A stretch of 64,000 nt of DNA from positions 62,001 through 126,000 of the forward strand of contig PMTM01000008.1 of the NCBI GenBank assembly GCA_003167365.1. Direction: 5' to 3'. Every line of letters begins with the position of its first letter. Within the stretch, counting starts at the first letter, position 1. Below are positions 29,353 to 38,623 of this stretch, piece after piece. The notes beneath the pieces are model-generated. The model saw only the letters and a program-made list of their open reading frames with translations. It searched no databases and was not told the origin of the DNA. The stretch comes from Spartobacteria bacterium (GTDB lineage: Bacteria; Verrucomicrobiota; Verrucomicrobiia; Chthoniobacterales; UBA10450). Made by a program: the position numbers and the translations under genes.

Positions 29353-30033
29353 ATGAGAGTTTGTGGGTATGTCCTGATCTTCGCTGCTTTTCTCGCGACG
29401 CCGAAACTGAGTGGTGCGCAAGACGCCAGTCCGATTCCGTCGATACCCAAGGCTCCGCCGGCCGATCTTCCCTCGACCACGAGCACCGTCATGCGGACGA
29501 ACTCGATGACGGTTTTGGATGACAAGAAGAAACTTGGTTCAAACGACTTCGTGAGCTTTCGCGTAGTCGAAGATCGAGATAACGATTCACAACGCTTGCG
29601 TGTAAACGATAACGGCGAGCTTGAAGTTCCATATATCGGTTTGGTTCCCGCTCAAGGCCGTACGTGCAAGGAACTTGCTTACGCGATCAAGGCCGCGCTT
29701 GAAAGGGAATATTACTATCACGCTACGGTGATTTTGGCCGTCGACCGGGTGAGCGAAAAATCTCGCGGCAGGATTTACGTTTACGGGTCAGTAAAAGCCC
29801 AGGGCCCGCAGGAGATTCCGGCGGATGAGAGTTACACTGTCAGTAAAGCCGTGATTCGGGCCGGCGGTTTTGGCGATTTTGCCAATAAACGCAAAGTGAA
29901 AGTGACGCGAAAAAATGGCCAGGATTTCATGGTCGATCTAAAGCGCGTGATTGAAGAAGGACATACCGAAGACGACGTTGTGCTTCAACCCGACGACCAA
30001 ATTTATGTCCCGCAGCGCTTGATCAACATGTAG
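29353..30033 (+). CDS. polysaccharide export protein, Wza-like
   Basis: The 226-residue product (from ATG 29353, MRVCGYVLIFAAFLATPKLS) has a signal peptide without a lipobox cysteine. A polysaccharide biosynthesis/export domain follows (about 60-150; VNDNGELEVPYIGLVPAQG), then a SLBB-like domain (about 150-226; VYGSVKAQGPQEIPADESYT and AVIRAGGFGDFANKRKV). It is shorter than Wza (about 380) and lacks the C-terminal outer-membrane helix, so it may need the barrel protein encoded just upstream. A TTG start 12 bp earlier is possible. It is 2 bp from the Wzc-like gene. Confidence 0.85.
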   Translation: MRVCGYVLIFAAFLATPKLSGAQDASPIPSIPKAPPADLPSTTSTVMRTNSMTVLDDKKKLGSNDFVSFRVVEDRDNDSQRLRVNDNGELEVPYIGLVPAQGRTCKELAYAIKAALEREYYYHATVILAVDRVSEKSRGRIYVYGSVKAQGPQEIPADESYTVSKAVIRAGGFGDFANKRKVKVTRKNGQDFMVDLKRVIEEGHTEDDVVLQPDDQIYVPQRLINM

Positions 30034-30035
30034 GT

Positions 30036-32189
30036 ATGCAAGCTCCCGCTCTCGAAAGACCAATCGCAGCATCCTGGTCTACTTCATTCATCACCCGCCT
30101 CCACCGCTACAAGGTGTTGTTGCTGCGCCGCTGGTGGATTCCGGTTTTGACTATTTGCCTCGGTTTGTTCGTCGAAGCCTGGATCAGCTATCAGACGCCG
30201 CCATCTAACATGTCGCAGAGTAAAATGATGGTCGCTGGCAAGTTGAACATCAGCCAAGGCGCGGTTTACAGCGAAGACACCCAAAACTTCTACGGCACGC
30301 AGATTCAGCTCATGCAAAGCAGTGAAGTAAAACGCAGCGCCGAAGCGCTGGTTCGCTCGACCCATCCCGAAATGCAACCGGTGAAAGTGGATATCACGGT
30401 CATGCAAAAGCCACGCACGTCGATCTTCGACCTGCAGGCAATCGGTAGCACCGGAGATTATACGCAAGCCTATCTTAATGCGGTGATGCAGAAGTATCTC
30501 GATTTTAAGAAAGGAATGCGCGAAGACCAGGGTCATACGGTCACGACCGGCATTACCGAACAGCTCATCCAAACTGAAAAGGAATTGCGGAATGCCGAAG
30601 ATGAAATGCTCGAGTTCCAGAAGCAGAACAACATTGGCTTCATCCAGGAAGAGGGAAACAGCGCCGCCGGTTATCTTGTTAGATTGAATCGCGAGTACGC
30701 CGGGCTCAAAACTCAGTACGAGCTGCTGACTCTTCTCGATCTCGATCAAAATCTCGATCGTGCCCAGAGCAACAAAGGGGATGCTCCATCCGGCACGGAA
30801 AACAATGAAGACAAGGGCTTGCCATTTTCGGATGTTGGCCCGGAATCCGAGTATTTAAAGTCGAAACAGGACGTTCAGCTTCTTAAAGCGGAGCGCGACA
30901 CACTTTCCAAGGATCTTCGGCCCAAACATCCCAAGATTCTCAAGCTCAACGACGACATCGATAAGGAGGAAAAATTAATCCAGGTCTTTCGTCAGGACAC
31001 CGTGGAAAAATTGGAAACCCGCCGCAAATCCATCGGCAAGCAAATGGAAAATTTGCAGACCAATATTAAAGAGTGGGAAGCAAAAGCCCTCGACTTGAGC
31101 CAGCGCCTCGCGCAATTCAATCGCGTTAAAGGCAAAGTCGACCGGCTAAAAATGCTGTATGACCGCCTAACGAACAACTTAAAAGAGGTGGACGTATCGC
31201 AAGTGGTCGACAGCGCGGACCAAGTCTCGATCATGGAAATGGCGTCGCCCCCGATTTCTGTGCGGCCGGGCTTGCTTAAAGGTCTCTTGGTTGGACTTGG
31301 ATGCGGCGCTGTCGCCGGCATCGCTATCCTTCTATTGCTCGACCGGATTGACGATCGGATGGCGTCTTTCGGCGAATTCCAGCATCATTTCTCGGAAAAC
31401 GTCCTCGGTCAGATTCCGAAGGAGAAAGTGAAAGGCAAAATCACGTTGCTTCAGCCGGACGATGCGCGGCACATTTTTTCGGAGTCCTACCGCAACGTCA
31501 GATCATCGATCTTTTTTATGCCCCACGAAGGGCCGCGCCCGAAAACCATTCTAATCACCAGCGCCGTGCCGAACGAGGGGAAATCGACAATCTCGTCCAA
31601 TCTTGCCATTACTCTGGCGCTTTCCGGTGCACGCACATTGTTAATCGATGCCGATTTGCGCCGCGGAACGATTCGCGAAATCTTTGGCCTTTCCTCGAAG
31701 ATCGGCTTTTCGGAAGTGCTCAAGCAGGAAGTGAACTGGCGTGAGGTGGTGGTGCCGACAGCATACCCGAGTCTCTTCATTCTTCCGCGGGGCAAGACCT
31801 TGTCGCAACCGAGCGAACATCTCCTGCGCGATTCAACCGACGCATTGATCAAAGAAATTTACAAACACTACGATTATATCATTATCGACAGTTCGCCGGT
31901 ACTCGCAGCCGATGACACAACGAGCTTTGCACCAAAGATCGACGCCACTCTCTTTGTCGTTCGTCTCTCCTACACTTCGGCTCGCCTCACCAGAAAAGCG
32001 TTGGAACTGCTCTACAGCCGTCAAGTCAATGTCACGGGTGCCATCCTAAACTTCGTAGATACTTCGCTGCCCGAGTATTATTATTACCAGTATTCGGAAT
32101 ACTACAATACGCCGCCGCCAGGCACTGGAGAGGGCGAGGCCGCCGTTGCTTCGCGCCGCGAACAACCGAAACAAGTTCAACCGTCTTAA
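30036..32189 (+). CDS. polysaccharide co-polymerase / BY-kinase fusion, Wzc-like
   Basis: The 717-residue protein combines a Wzz-type chain-length domain with a bacterial tyrosine autokinase. One transmembrane segment is near residue 35 and another near 420. The periplasmic part between them is rich in coiled coil (about 170-370). The cytosolic P-loop domain has the Walker A motif SAVPNEGKSTISSN (about 509-522), the Walker A' motif LLIDADLRRGTI (about 538-549) and the Walker B-like DYIIIDSSPV. The C-terminus carries a tyrosine cluster, YYYYQYSEYYN, the expected autophosphorylation site. It likely controls polymer length and export with the Wza-like protein. No low-molecular-weight tyrosine phosphatase gene is seen nearby. 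Confidence 0.92.
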   Translation: MQAPALERPIAASWSTSFITRLHRYKVLLLRRWWIPVLTICLGLFVEAWISYQTPPSNMSQSKMMVAGKLNISQGAVYSEDTQNFYGTQIQLMQSSEVKRSAEALVRSTHPEMQPVKVDITVMQKPRTSIFDLQAIGSTGDYTQAYLNAVMQKYLDFKKGMREDQGHTVTTGITEQLIQTEKELRNAEDEMLEFQKQNNIGFIQEEGNSAAGYLVRLNREYAGLKTQYELLTLLDLDQNLDRAQSNKGDAPSGTENNEDKGLPFSDVGPESEYLKSKQDVQLLKAERDTLSKDLRPKHPKILKLNDDIDKEEKLIQVFRQDTVEKLETRRKSIGKQMENLQTNIKEWEAKALDLSQRLAQFNRVKGKVDRLKMLYDRLTNNLKEVDVSQVVDSADQVSIMEMASPPISVRPGLLKGLLVGLGCGAVAGIAILLLLDRIDDRMASFGEFQHHFSENVLGQIPKEKVKGKITLLQPDDARHIFSESYRNVRSSIFFMPHEGPRPKTILITSAVPNEGKSTISSNLAITLALSGARTLLIDADLRRGTIREIFGLSSKIGFSEVLKQEVNWREVVVPTAYPSLFILPRGKTLSQPSEHLLRDSTDALIKEIYKHYDYIIIDSSPVLAADDTTSFAPKIDATLFVVRLSYTSARLTRKALELLYSRQVNVTGAILNFVDTSLPEYYYYQYSEYYNTPPPGTGEGEAAVASRREQPKQVQPS

Positions 32190-32330
32190 CCGCGGATTGC
32201 AGATCGGATTCGCCATCCGCATCTCGGAGTCGCGGAAATTTAGATCGACATCGTTGCGTGCCCGCCAATTGCAAAGAATTGGTCTTGGCACTTTAAGCGC
32301 TCATTGCAGTGTTGAGTGGATAAATCCGCC

Positions 32331-33650
32331 ATGAGCTTTTTTGGTCCGATCTCACCGCCGGTTTTGGACGAAAGTTCCACGCCTTTAATCCGGCGCGCAT
32401 TCCATCGCGCCAGGGTGGTGGGCAGCTTCGCCATCGTGCAAGGCGTCGTGCAAGTCATCGGCTTCTTGAGCGGAATCCTTCTGGTGCGCTGGTTAGATCA
32501 GCGTGAGTACGCCTATTTCACCATCGCCAATACGATGCAGGGAACGATCAATTTGCTCGCCGATATCGGTATCAGCGTCGGTTTGGTCTCGATCGGCGGC
32601 CGCGTCTGGCACGATCGATATCGATTTGGCCAGCTGATTAATACTGCCCTTGGCTTGAGAAAAAAACTCGGCGCGATCGCGATCGTAATCGTGACGCCGA
32701 TTCTGTTTGCCATGCTCGTCAGAAATGGCGCCTCCATTCCTTACATAATCCTCTTGATCGCCGTGGTGCTGGCGGGACTTCTGATCCAGCTATTGGTTGG
32801 TGTTTTCGGCGTCGTGCCACGATTGCGTTCCGATATTTCGCTTATTCAACAGATCGACCTTGCCGGCGCAATTACTCGGCTGTTGCTCTTGGCCGGCTTG
32901 GTGTTCGTCTTCTTAAATGCTGGCGTGGCAGTTGGAGTTGCGACCGCGGCCATGTTTCTTCAATACGTGCTGTTGCGGAGATATGCTGCCCGGGCTGTCG
33001 ATCTGGATGCCCCCGAAAGTGCAGAGGATCGGCAGGCGATCTTGAAATTGATCAAGCATCTCGCGGCCAATGCGGTCTTTTACTGTCTCCAGGGTCAGAT
33101 TACGATTTTCCTGATCAGCTTTTTTGCGAGCGGCGCGAGCTCGGTTGCCGAAGTGGGAGCGCTCGGGCGGCTGGCGATGATCTTTGCCGTGCTAACGAAT
33201 CTTCTCACCAACGTCTTTGCTCCGGCGTTTGCGCGTTGCCAGAGCCAACGAAAACTGCGCTGGCTTTATGCCGCGATCGTCGGGGGCGTGGCAGCGTTTA
33301 GCATGCTCATCGTTGCGGCCGCGGCCATGTTTCCCGATCAATTCCTCTTCGTGCTGGGAAACAAGTATGCGCATTTGCACCGCGAGTTGCTGCTCATCGT
33401 TGGTGGCACGGTCCTTTCCGCCTTGGCCGGCACCTTGTGGGCCCTGAACGCCTCGAAAGCGTGGATTGAAGGGTCCTGGCTCTATATCCCCCTTACCGTG
33501 CTCACGCAGATCGCACTCATTCCGATAACTGATTTTTCAAGCGTGGCCGGCGTTCTCACGTTCAATCTTTTTTCGGTGATTCCCAGTTTGTTTCTTAACA
33601 TGGTGCTAAGCTATCGTGGCTTTCGTTCTTTACCCGCGACGGTTGGATGA
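32331..33650 (+). CDS. polysaccharide flippase, Wzx-like (MOP superfamily)
   Basis: The 439-residue multi-pass membrane protein (about 12-14 hydrophobic segments) has the plan of Wzx/RfbX flippases, which move undecaprenyl-PP-linked repeat units to the periplasmic face. The first cytoplasmic/TM region reads VVGSFAIVQGVVQVIGFLSG, followed by LLVRWLDQREYAYFTIANTM, typical of the family. The ATG at 32331 (MSFFGPISPP) is chosen; a GTG 15 bp upstream is in frame. A 141-bp spacer separates it from the Wzc-like gene, with no gene in it. Confidence 0.85.
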   Translation: MSFFGPISPPVLDESSTPLIRRAFHRARVVGSFAIVQGVVQVIGFLSGILLVRWLDQREYAYFTIANTMQGTINLLADIGISVGLVSIGGRVWHDRYRFGQLINTALGLRKKLGAIAIVIVTPILFAMLVRNGASIPYIILLIAVVLAGLLIQLLVGVFGVVPRLRSDISLIQQIDLAGAITRLLLLAGLVFVFLNAGVAVGVATAAMFLQYVLLRRYAARAVDLDAPESAEDRQAILKLIKHLAANAVFYCLQGQITIFLISFFASGASSVAEVGALGRLAMIFAVLTNLLTNVFAPAFARCQSQRKLRWLYAAIVGGVAAFSMLIVAAAAMFPDQFLFVLGNKYAHLHRELLLIVGGTVLSALAGTLWALNASKAWIEGSWLYIPLTVLTQIALIPITDFSSVAGVLTFNLFSVIPSLFLNMVLSYRGFRSLPATVG

Positions 33651-33653
33651 CGC

Positions 33654-34493
33654 ATGCCAAACTACGGGTACCATTTCGCGCGGGCCAAAGGAGATGCGAT
33701 TCGACGGCTCTATCGAGCAGCTTTACCGGCAATTGTTCGCTGCGGCATTCAGCCCCCCCGATCGCTCCCGATTGATGCGTTTTCGTATTCTGGTGAGAGC
33801 GCACTGCCCGAGCAGGTCGCCTCGATTCGTTCGCTGCTGCGTTATGCCGGACGTCCGAAAAGCTTCACTATTATCTCCGATGGCACATATACCGATCGCA
33901 GTATTCGGATTCTTCAGCGGATTGACCCGATTGTGTCCGTTCGCGTATTTGGCGAGCATTTGCCAGAAGAGTTACCCGAAACCTTTCGCCATTACGTTAC
34001 GACCTACACGATGGGCCGACAGCTCGGATTGTTTGTATCACTTCCACGTGATCGTCCCGTAATGTATGTCGATTCGGACGTATTATTTTTCTCGGGAGCC
34101 GGCGATTTGTCGCGCTATATCGAAGATCCGAACGTCCCGGCTTTCTATCTGCTCGATTGTCGACTGTCTGCGGATATACGGGTGTTTCGCGATCCGAGCG
34201 AAGAAACGCCGCCCGTAAATGCCGGAATGATTCTTTTTCTTAAACCACTCGATTGGTCGCTGGCGATTCGCCGCTTTCTGGAGTTGGAAGGCGAGCCAAA
34301 TTTTTTCACGAACCAGACGCTCACCCACCTTGTCCTGCACGCGAACGCTGCGCGCACATTCGATCCGGCGAAATACGTTGTTCAGCTCGATGACCAGTTT
34401 ATCTATCCCGACCTTTATGCGAATCCAAAGTTAGTCCTTCGCCATTATGTAAATCCGGTGCGACACAAGTTTTGGGGAAGCCTCGTCCGCTGA
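33654..34493 (+). CDS. putative GT-A fold glycosyltransferase
   Basis: The 279-residue product has a DxD-type metal-binding motif in PVMYVDSDVLFFSG (about 142-147), as in nucleotide-diphospho-sugar transferases. The following segment PVNAGMILFLKPLDW recalls the 'NAGV' region of GT8-like enzymes. The C-terminus contains QLDDQFIYPDL and RHYVNPVRHKFW. I cannot assign a family with certainty. It is 3 bp after the flippase gene and 11 bp before a GT4 gene, so it is part of the assembly operon. The sugar is unknown. Confidence 0.65.
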   Translation: MPNYGYHFARAKGDAIRRLYRAALPAIVRCGIQPPRSLPIDAFSYSGESALPEQVASIRSLLRYAGRPKSFTIISDGTYTDRSIRILQRIDPIVSVRVFGEHLPEELPETFRHYVTTYTMGRQLGLFVSLPRDRPVMYVDSDVLFFSGAGDLSRYIEDPNVPAFYLLDCRLSADIRVFRDPSEETPPVNAGMILFLKPLDWSLAIRRFLELEGEPNFFTNQTLTHLVLHANAARTFDPAKYVVQLDDQFIYPDLYANPKLVLRHYVNPVRHKFWGSLVR

Positions 34494-34504
34494 AAAAAGT
34501 GAGC

Positions 34505-35698
34505 ATGCAAAAGCCTCTTCGAATTTTGACCGTTGTCGATCTTCCTTGGGAAGCGCGTTTGGGAGCATCGCGCGTGTTCATTGAATTAGCGGAAGCGTGG
34601 CGTGCGGCGGGACACGTAGTAACCAAGTATTGTTTGACCGACGCATATCCTACTCGTGCTTGGTCGCCGTTTGTCTCTGCGTGGCGCCAGCTCGGTTTCC
34701 CGTCAAAGGCGGCAGCATTCGTGCGTAAGAATCACGATCGGTTCGATGTCATCGATTGTTTGCTTGGCACACTGCCGTTCTCGAAAGAGCGATTGGATTT
34801 TACCGGCTTGCTCGTGGCGCGTTCCGTCGGCTTCTACCGCCTTTATCAGGATTTCGAGCGGATGGCGCAAGAACGATGGCCGGACCAGCCCCGGGGGAAA
34901 TTGCTGGGCCGAATCTTCTATTCCGTAATCAGAAAGCGGGCATTCAAAGCTTCGGAAAGTGCGCTTGAGAACTGTGACTTGTTGAACTTCCCGAATGAGG
35001 ACGAAGCGAAATGCCTTCGCGATGAAGTCAATTCGGATAAACCAGCGATTGTTCAGCCTTATGGGCTAACCACACAGCATCGGCGTGCGCTCTTGGAAGC
35101 CGCCGCACCGCCCACTGTCCGCTTGGCAGAAAAGAAAGTTAGTTTTATCGGGATGTGGGGTATTCGGAAAGGCGCGAAAGATTGGGGCGAAGTGATCCAG
35201 CGCGTGCGAGCAGCCGTTCCCGGGACCCGATTCGTTTTTCTCGGGACGTTGACTGACGATCGGAACGTGTTTCGTGATCTCGGTTTGCCAGGCGGTGATT
35301 TTATCCAGCTCGTCCAGCAGTATCATCCGGACGAACTTCCGAAACTTCTTTCCGATTCAACCGTTGGAGCTTTTCCGAGCTATGCCGAAGGTTTTGGTTT
35401 GGCCGTGCTCGAGCAACTCGCCGCCGGAATTCCACCGGTGGCGTACGACGTTCCTGGCCCGAGATCGATGTTGCAGGAGCATTTGTCCGAGCTTCTCGTT
35501 CCCACTGGAGACGTGGAAAAGTTTGCCGCCGCTCTTATTCGCATGCTGCGGAGTGACCTGGCTGCGTACGAAAAGTTGGCGGAGCAGAGCGTCGAGACGG
35601 CAAATCATTTTGACTGGTCGGCAATAGCGGAGGACACAGCTCGATCTTATGAGACGCATCTCGCCCGGTGGCATAACGAACTCGCAACCCATGGCTGA
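34505..35698 (+). CDS. GT4 glycosyltransferase
   Basis: The 397-residue GT-B protein starts MQKPLRILTVVDLPWEARLG at the ATG at 34505. The C-terminal domain has the GT4 E-x7-E signature in FPSYAEGFGLAVLEQLAAG, and KVSFIGMWGIRKGAKDWGEV marks the start of the second Rossmann domain. It would transfer a nucleotide-activated sugar onto the lipid-linked repeat unit at the cytoplasmic face. An in-frame start 33 bp earlier overlaps the previous gene. The stop overlaps the next start by 8 bp. Confidence 0.85.
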   Translation: MQKPLRILTVVDLPWEARLGASRVFIELAEAWRAAGHVVTKYCLTDAYPTRAWSPFVSAWRQLGFPSKAAAFVRKNHDRFDVIDCLLGTLPFSKERLDFTGLLVARSVGFYRLYQDFERMAQERWPDQPRGKLLGRIFYSVIRKRAFKASESALENCDLLNFPNEDEAKCLRDEVNSDKPAIVQPYGLTTQHRRALLEAAAPPTVRLAEKKVSFIGMWGIRKGAKDWGEVIQRVRAAVPGTRFVFLGTLTDDRNVFRDLGLPGGDFIQLVQQYHPDELPKLLSDSTVGAFPSYAEGFGLAVLEQLAAGIPPVAYDVPGPRSMLQEHLSELLVPTGDVEKFAAALIRMLRSDLAAYEKLAEQSVETANHFDWSAIAEDTARSYETHLARWHNELATHG

Positions 35699-36764
35699 TA
35701 GCGCTCCAAATGTTTTGCAGATAGTTCCCAAAATTCCGGGCGACCATGATGGCGTCGGAGATTATGCCCTCCGTCTGGCGAGTATTTTGTTGGCCGACTT
35801 CGGGATTACAACATCGTTTGCGGTTGCGTCCGAACTTGAGTCATCTAAGAAAAATCATGATCACGTGATCCTTCATTATGTGAATTATGGCTATCAGAAG
35901 CGCGGCGTTCCCTTTGGGCTGCTCTCGAGCCTGCGCAATTTGCGCAGGAATTCTCGTGGCCGCTTCGTCACTGTTCTTCATGAGCTCTATGCTTCGGGCC
36001 CGGTGTGGCGAAGCGCGTTTTGGTTGCAACCATTCCAGCGCCACATCGCGCGTTCGATCGCCCGGATTTCAGACGTCTGCCTCGTCAGCAGCGAGACGAT
36101 GCTCAATCAACTTCGCGCTCTCTGGCCCAACGTCTGTGCCGAAGTTCACCCAGTGTTTTCCAATTTTGGAGAACCGTCGCTTTCGTCCGATCAATTCTCG
36201 AATCGGGATCCGCATCGCTGGGTTATTTGCGGCGGCACCGCGCTGATCGAGCGATCGCTGCGATCATTTCGCGCGATCCTGAACAGAATTTCGGAATTCT
36301 TTTCTCCTCGCGAATTGTTTGTTCTCGGCGGGAGCGACAATCCGGCTACACGCTCTCTACTTGTCGATCTTGCAAATGTTCGTGTTGATTATCGTCCGCA
36401 AATCGATGCGGGAGAGGCATCGCAGGTCCTTTCCACATGTTCGTTCGGTTGGCTGGATTATTTTCGCCGACCCGATGTGCCGAGTGATGCCATCCTCAAG
36501 TCCTCCGCGTTCGGTGCCATGTGTGCGCATGGTGTGATCACTGTTTTTCCACACCGTGGTTCTCCAATTGCAATTGTTGGCGATGCGCTGCCCGGTCCGT
36601 ATTTCATTGACGCGGGATTCATTGAGTTACCGCCTGCAAATGATCGTGAGAAGGTTGCATCACAAAGTTATCATTGGTACCAGCGGCACGCTTCGTCCAA
36701 AAATCGAGCACGCACCATCGCTCGTGCGCTTGGTATTGCGGCTGCTGAGGATCGCATGCCATGA
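35691..36764 (+). CDS. GT-B-like glycosyltransferase lacking the usual GT4 E-x7-E motif
   Basis: The 357-residue product starts at the ATG at 35691 (MADSAPNVLQIVPKIPGDHD) and overlaps the preceding gene by 8 bp. The N-terminus PKIPGDHDGVGDYALRLASI resembles the glycine-rich opening of GT-B enzymes, and the middle has DVCLVSSETMLNQL. The C-terminal half, where GT4 proteins show E-x7-E, instead reads FGWLDYFRRPDVPSDAILKS. It may be a divergent or inactive transferase, or one using another mechanism. The context argues for a role in the same polymer. Confidence 0.6.
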   Translation: MADSAPNVLQIVPKIPGDHDGVGDYALRLASILLADFGITTSFAVASELESSKKNHDHVILHYVNYGYQKRGVPFGLLSSLRNLRRNSRGRFVTVLHELYASGPVWRSAFWLQPFQRHIARSIARISDVCLVSSETMLNQLRALWPNVCAEVHPVFSNFGEPSLSSDQFSNRDPHRWVICGGTALIERSLRSFRAILNRISEFFSPRELFVLGGSDNPATRSLLVDLANVRVDYRPQIDAGEASQVLSTCSFGWLDYFRRPDVPSDAILKSSAFGAMCAHGVITVFPHRGSPIAIVGDALPGPYFIDAGFIELPPANDREKVASQSYHWYQRHASSKNRARTIARALGIAAAEDRMP

Positions 36765-36839
36765 CGTCGGGGGCGATTTGCTGGAAGCTTTGGCACAAAT
36801 ATTGGCGCAACCATCATTAATGCAAAGGACGCTAACGTG

Positions 36840-37625
36840 ATGACGGTCGGCGGTTTCCTGGAAAAGCTCGGTGAATGGATCTCCGTGCTCGGATACATTT
36901 TGAGAAATCCTGGTTACGCCGAGGTGCGACGCGGAGGCGGTGCCCGGGATCTCTATCGGCTCCTCAACAAACCGTGGCTCCAGCGGCAGAGCATCGGAAC
37001 GGTCTTGGATGTTGGCGCCAACGAAGGACAATTCATCAAGCCGGCGCGCGTTTTATTTCCGAAGGCGTCGATTCTGGCATTCGAACCAAATCCACGCCTA
37101 ATACAATCTCTACAAGATCTCCTTCCGCCGGGAACTGGAGCTGTCTGCCAGATTGCCTGCGGTCGGGAAGCGGGCACGATGCCTTTGCATCTGATGAAAT
37201 TTTCACCGGCGAGTTCGCTCCTGCGGCCGACTTCATTAAGAATACCGGATTTTCCGGCGGCGGAAACAGAAGAAACGATCGAAGTGAAGGTAGGCCGCCT
37301 CGATTTTGTCGTAAAAGGCCACCCCTTGGCGCGCAAACCGTATTTGCTAAAGATCGATGTTCAGGGATTTGAACTACAGGTGTTGCAAGGGGCCGTCGAC
37401 ATCCTGCCGGACGTTTCCACAATAGTGTGCGAAGTGAACGCGGTCCCGTTTTATGAGGGTCAGGCTGGTTTCGAGGATATTTATGGATTTGTGCGGCAAC
37501 ACAATTTCAAACTCGTCGATATCGGTGAGCCGATTCGCAATAGTAATACCGGCGAGGTCCTCTACTTCGACGTTGCGTTTCTAAACAAGTCAGGCGTGCC
37601 CAGTCCGACCGATTCATCCGTTTGA
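36840..37625 (+). CDS. FkbM-family methyltransferase
   Basis: The 261-residue product has the SAM-binding motif TVLDVGANEGQFIKPA, then ILAFEPNPRLIQSL (acidic loop), and the FkbM-type PYLLKIDVQGFELQVLQGA near residue 180. Such enzymes O-methylate sugars or other hydroxyls in exopolysaccharide and natural-product loci. A GTG directly precedes the ATG, and AAGGA lies 8 bases upstream of the GTG. It is 75 bp from the preceding gene and 9 bp from the next. The methylated sugar is unknown. Confidence 0.85.
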   Translation: MTVGGFLEKLGEWISVLGYILRNPGYAEVRRGGGARDLYRLLNKPWLQRQSIGTVLDVGANEGQFIKPARVLFPKASILAFEPNPRLIQSLQDLLPPGTGAVCQIACGREAGTMPLHLMKFSPASSLLRPTSLRIPDFPAAETEETIEVKVGRLDFVVKGHPLARKPYLLKIDVQGFELQVLQGAVDILPDVSTIVCEVNAVPFYEGQAGFEDIYGFVRQHNFKLVDIGEPIRNSNTGEVLYFDVAFLNKSGVPSPTDSSV

Positions 37626-37634
37626 TTCAGCGCC

Positions 37635-38621
37635 ATGGACCAACAAGCGCCACAACCGAGCGGGATCGAATTAGTGGCAATCATCAATTCATTTAATCGC
37701 TGTGAACTTTTGGAGCGGGCGATTGGCTCTCTAACCCAGGCGTTGAGAAAAACCACATTTGGTTCCGTCATTATCGTTTTTGACGCGGGATCCACCGATG
37801 GCAGCCGCCAATTTCTTAACACCTGGTGCGAGCAAAACCCGGCCGATAATTTGATCGTTGTGACATCTTCGGCGAACGGTTCTTCGTTTGCCGATGGCGT
37901 GAATACAGCATGCTCCACGGCGCTCGCTCGGTTTCCCGACTGTCGATGGCTATTCCTTTATGAGACAGACAATTGGTTGGGTTCGATTAAACCTCTCAAT
38001 GAGGCGATTTCGCTTCTCGAAGCTGAGCCTGGACTAGCGGCGGCCGGATTCACAGTGAGACGGCACAATGGAGTTCTTTGTGGATACGGAATGCGGTTTC
38101 CGAGTTCTATCTCCCTCGCGTTGGGATTGAATCTCGCGGCGCGCTGGAACCTGGAGCGTCCGAACGCTTCCGTATGGCGGGAAACAAACGGCATTCGTTG
38201 GCGAACATCCGATGTCATCTTCACGAGTCCGCTGCTTATTCGGCGCGCGGCCTGGGAACAAAGCAGAGGATTCGACACCGGCGCATTTCCGTTTTCCGAC
38301 AGCGACCTGGACTGGGCTTGGCGTTGCGCCAAGTTGGGCTGGAAGATGGCGGTGATTGAATCCCAGGATGTGGTTCACGACAATCTGCAACAAGCGTCGG
38401 CTTGGTCATCGAACCGAGTAATCGATTTTCATCGAAGCCGTCTTCGCTTGTTAAGAAGGCATCGCGGTGATCGGGTAACGCTGATCAAGCCACTACTCTT
38501 CTTCCGGCATCTTGTGGAGACCATGATGCTCATGGGCCGGGCCGGGTCCGATTCTGTTGCGGCAGCAAAGCTGGCGAAGCGGCGCCAGCTGCTGAACTCT
38601 GTCTGGACCGATTATTCATAG
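37635..38621 (+). CDS. GT2 family glycosyltransferase
   Basis: The 328-residue product begins with IELVAIINSFNRCELLERAI and VIIVFDAGSTDGSRQFL, the nucleotide-sugar-binding fold of GT2. The metal site that is usually DxD here reads LFLYETDNWLG (E-T-D). The downstream catalytic loop is FPFSDSDLDWAWR, matching the ED/DxDL acceptor-side motif. C-terminal residues are basic. It is tightly packed, 9 bp after the FkbM gene and 2 bp before the next gene, consistent with an operon. Rhamnosyl- or other hexosyl-transfer are both possible. Confidence 0.8.
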   Translation: MDQQAPQPSGIELVAIINSFNRCELLERAIGSLTQALRKTTFGSVIIVFDAGSTDGSRQFLNTWCEQNPADNLIVVTSSANGSSFADGVNTACSTALARFPDCRWLFLYETDNWLGSIKPLNEAISLLEAEPGLAAAGFTVRRHNGVLCGYGMRFPSSISLALGLNLAARWNLERPNASVWRETNGIRWRTSDVIFTSPLLIRRAAWEQSRGFDTGAFPFSDSDLDWAWRCAKLGWKMAVIESQDVVHDNLQQASAWSSNRVIDFHRSRLRLLRRHRGDRVTLIKPLLFFRHLVETMMLMGRAGSDSVAAAKLAKRRQLLNSVWTDYS

Positions 38622-38623
38622 AC

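Noticed and set aside
32281-32315. tggcac...ttgca considered as a sigma-54 promoter before the flippase gene
   Set aside because: The GG-to-GC distance is about 19 bases instead of 12, so the spacing is wrong.
36556-36840. 94-codon frame between the GT-B-like and FkbM genes
   Set aside because: It overlaps the end of the real GT-B-like gene in another frame and reads as unstructured hydrophobic/basic sequence.
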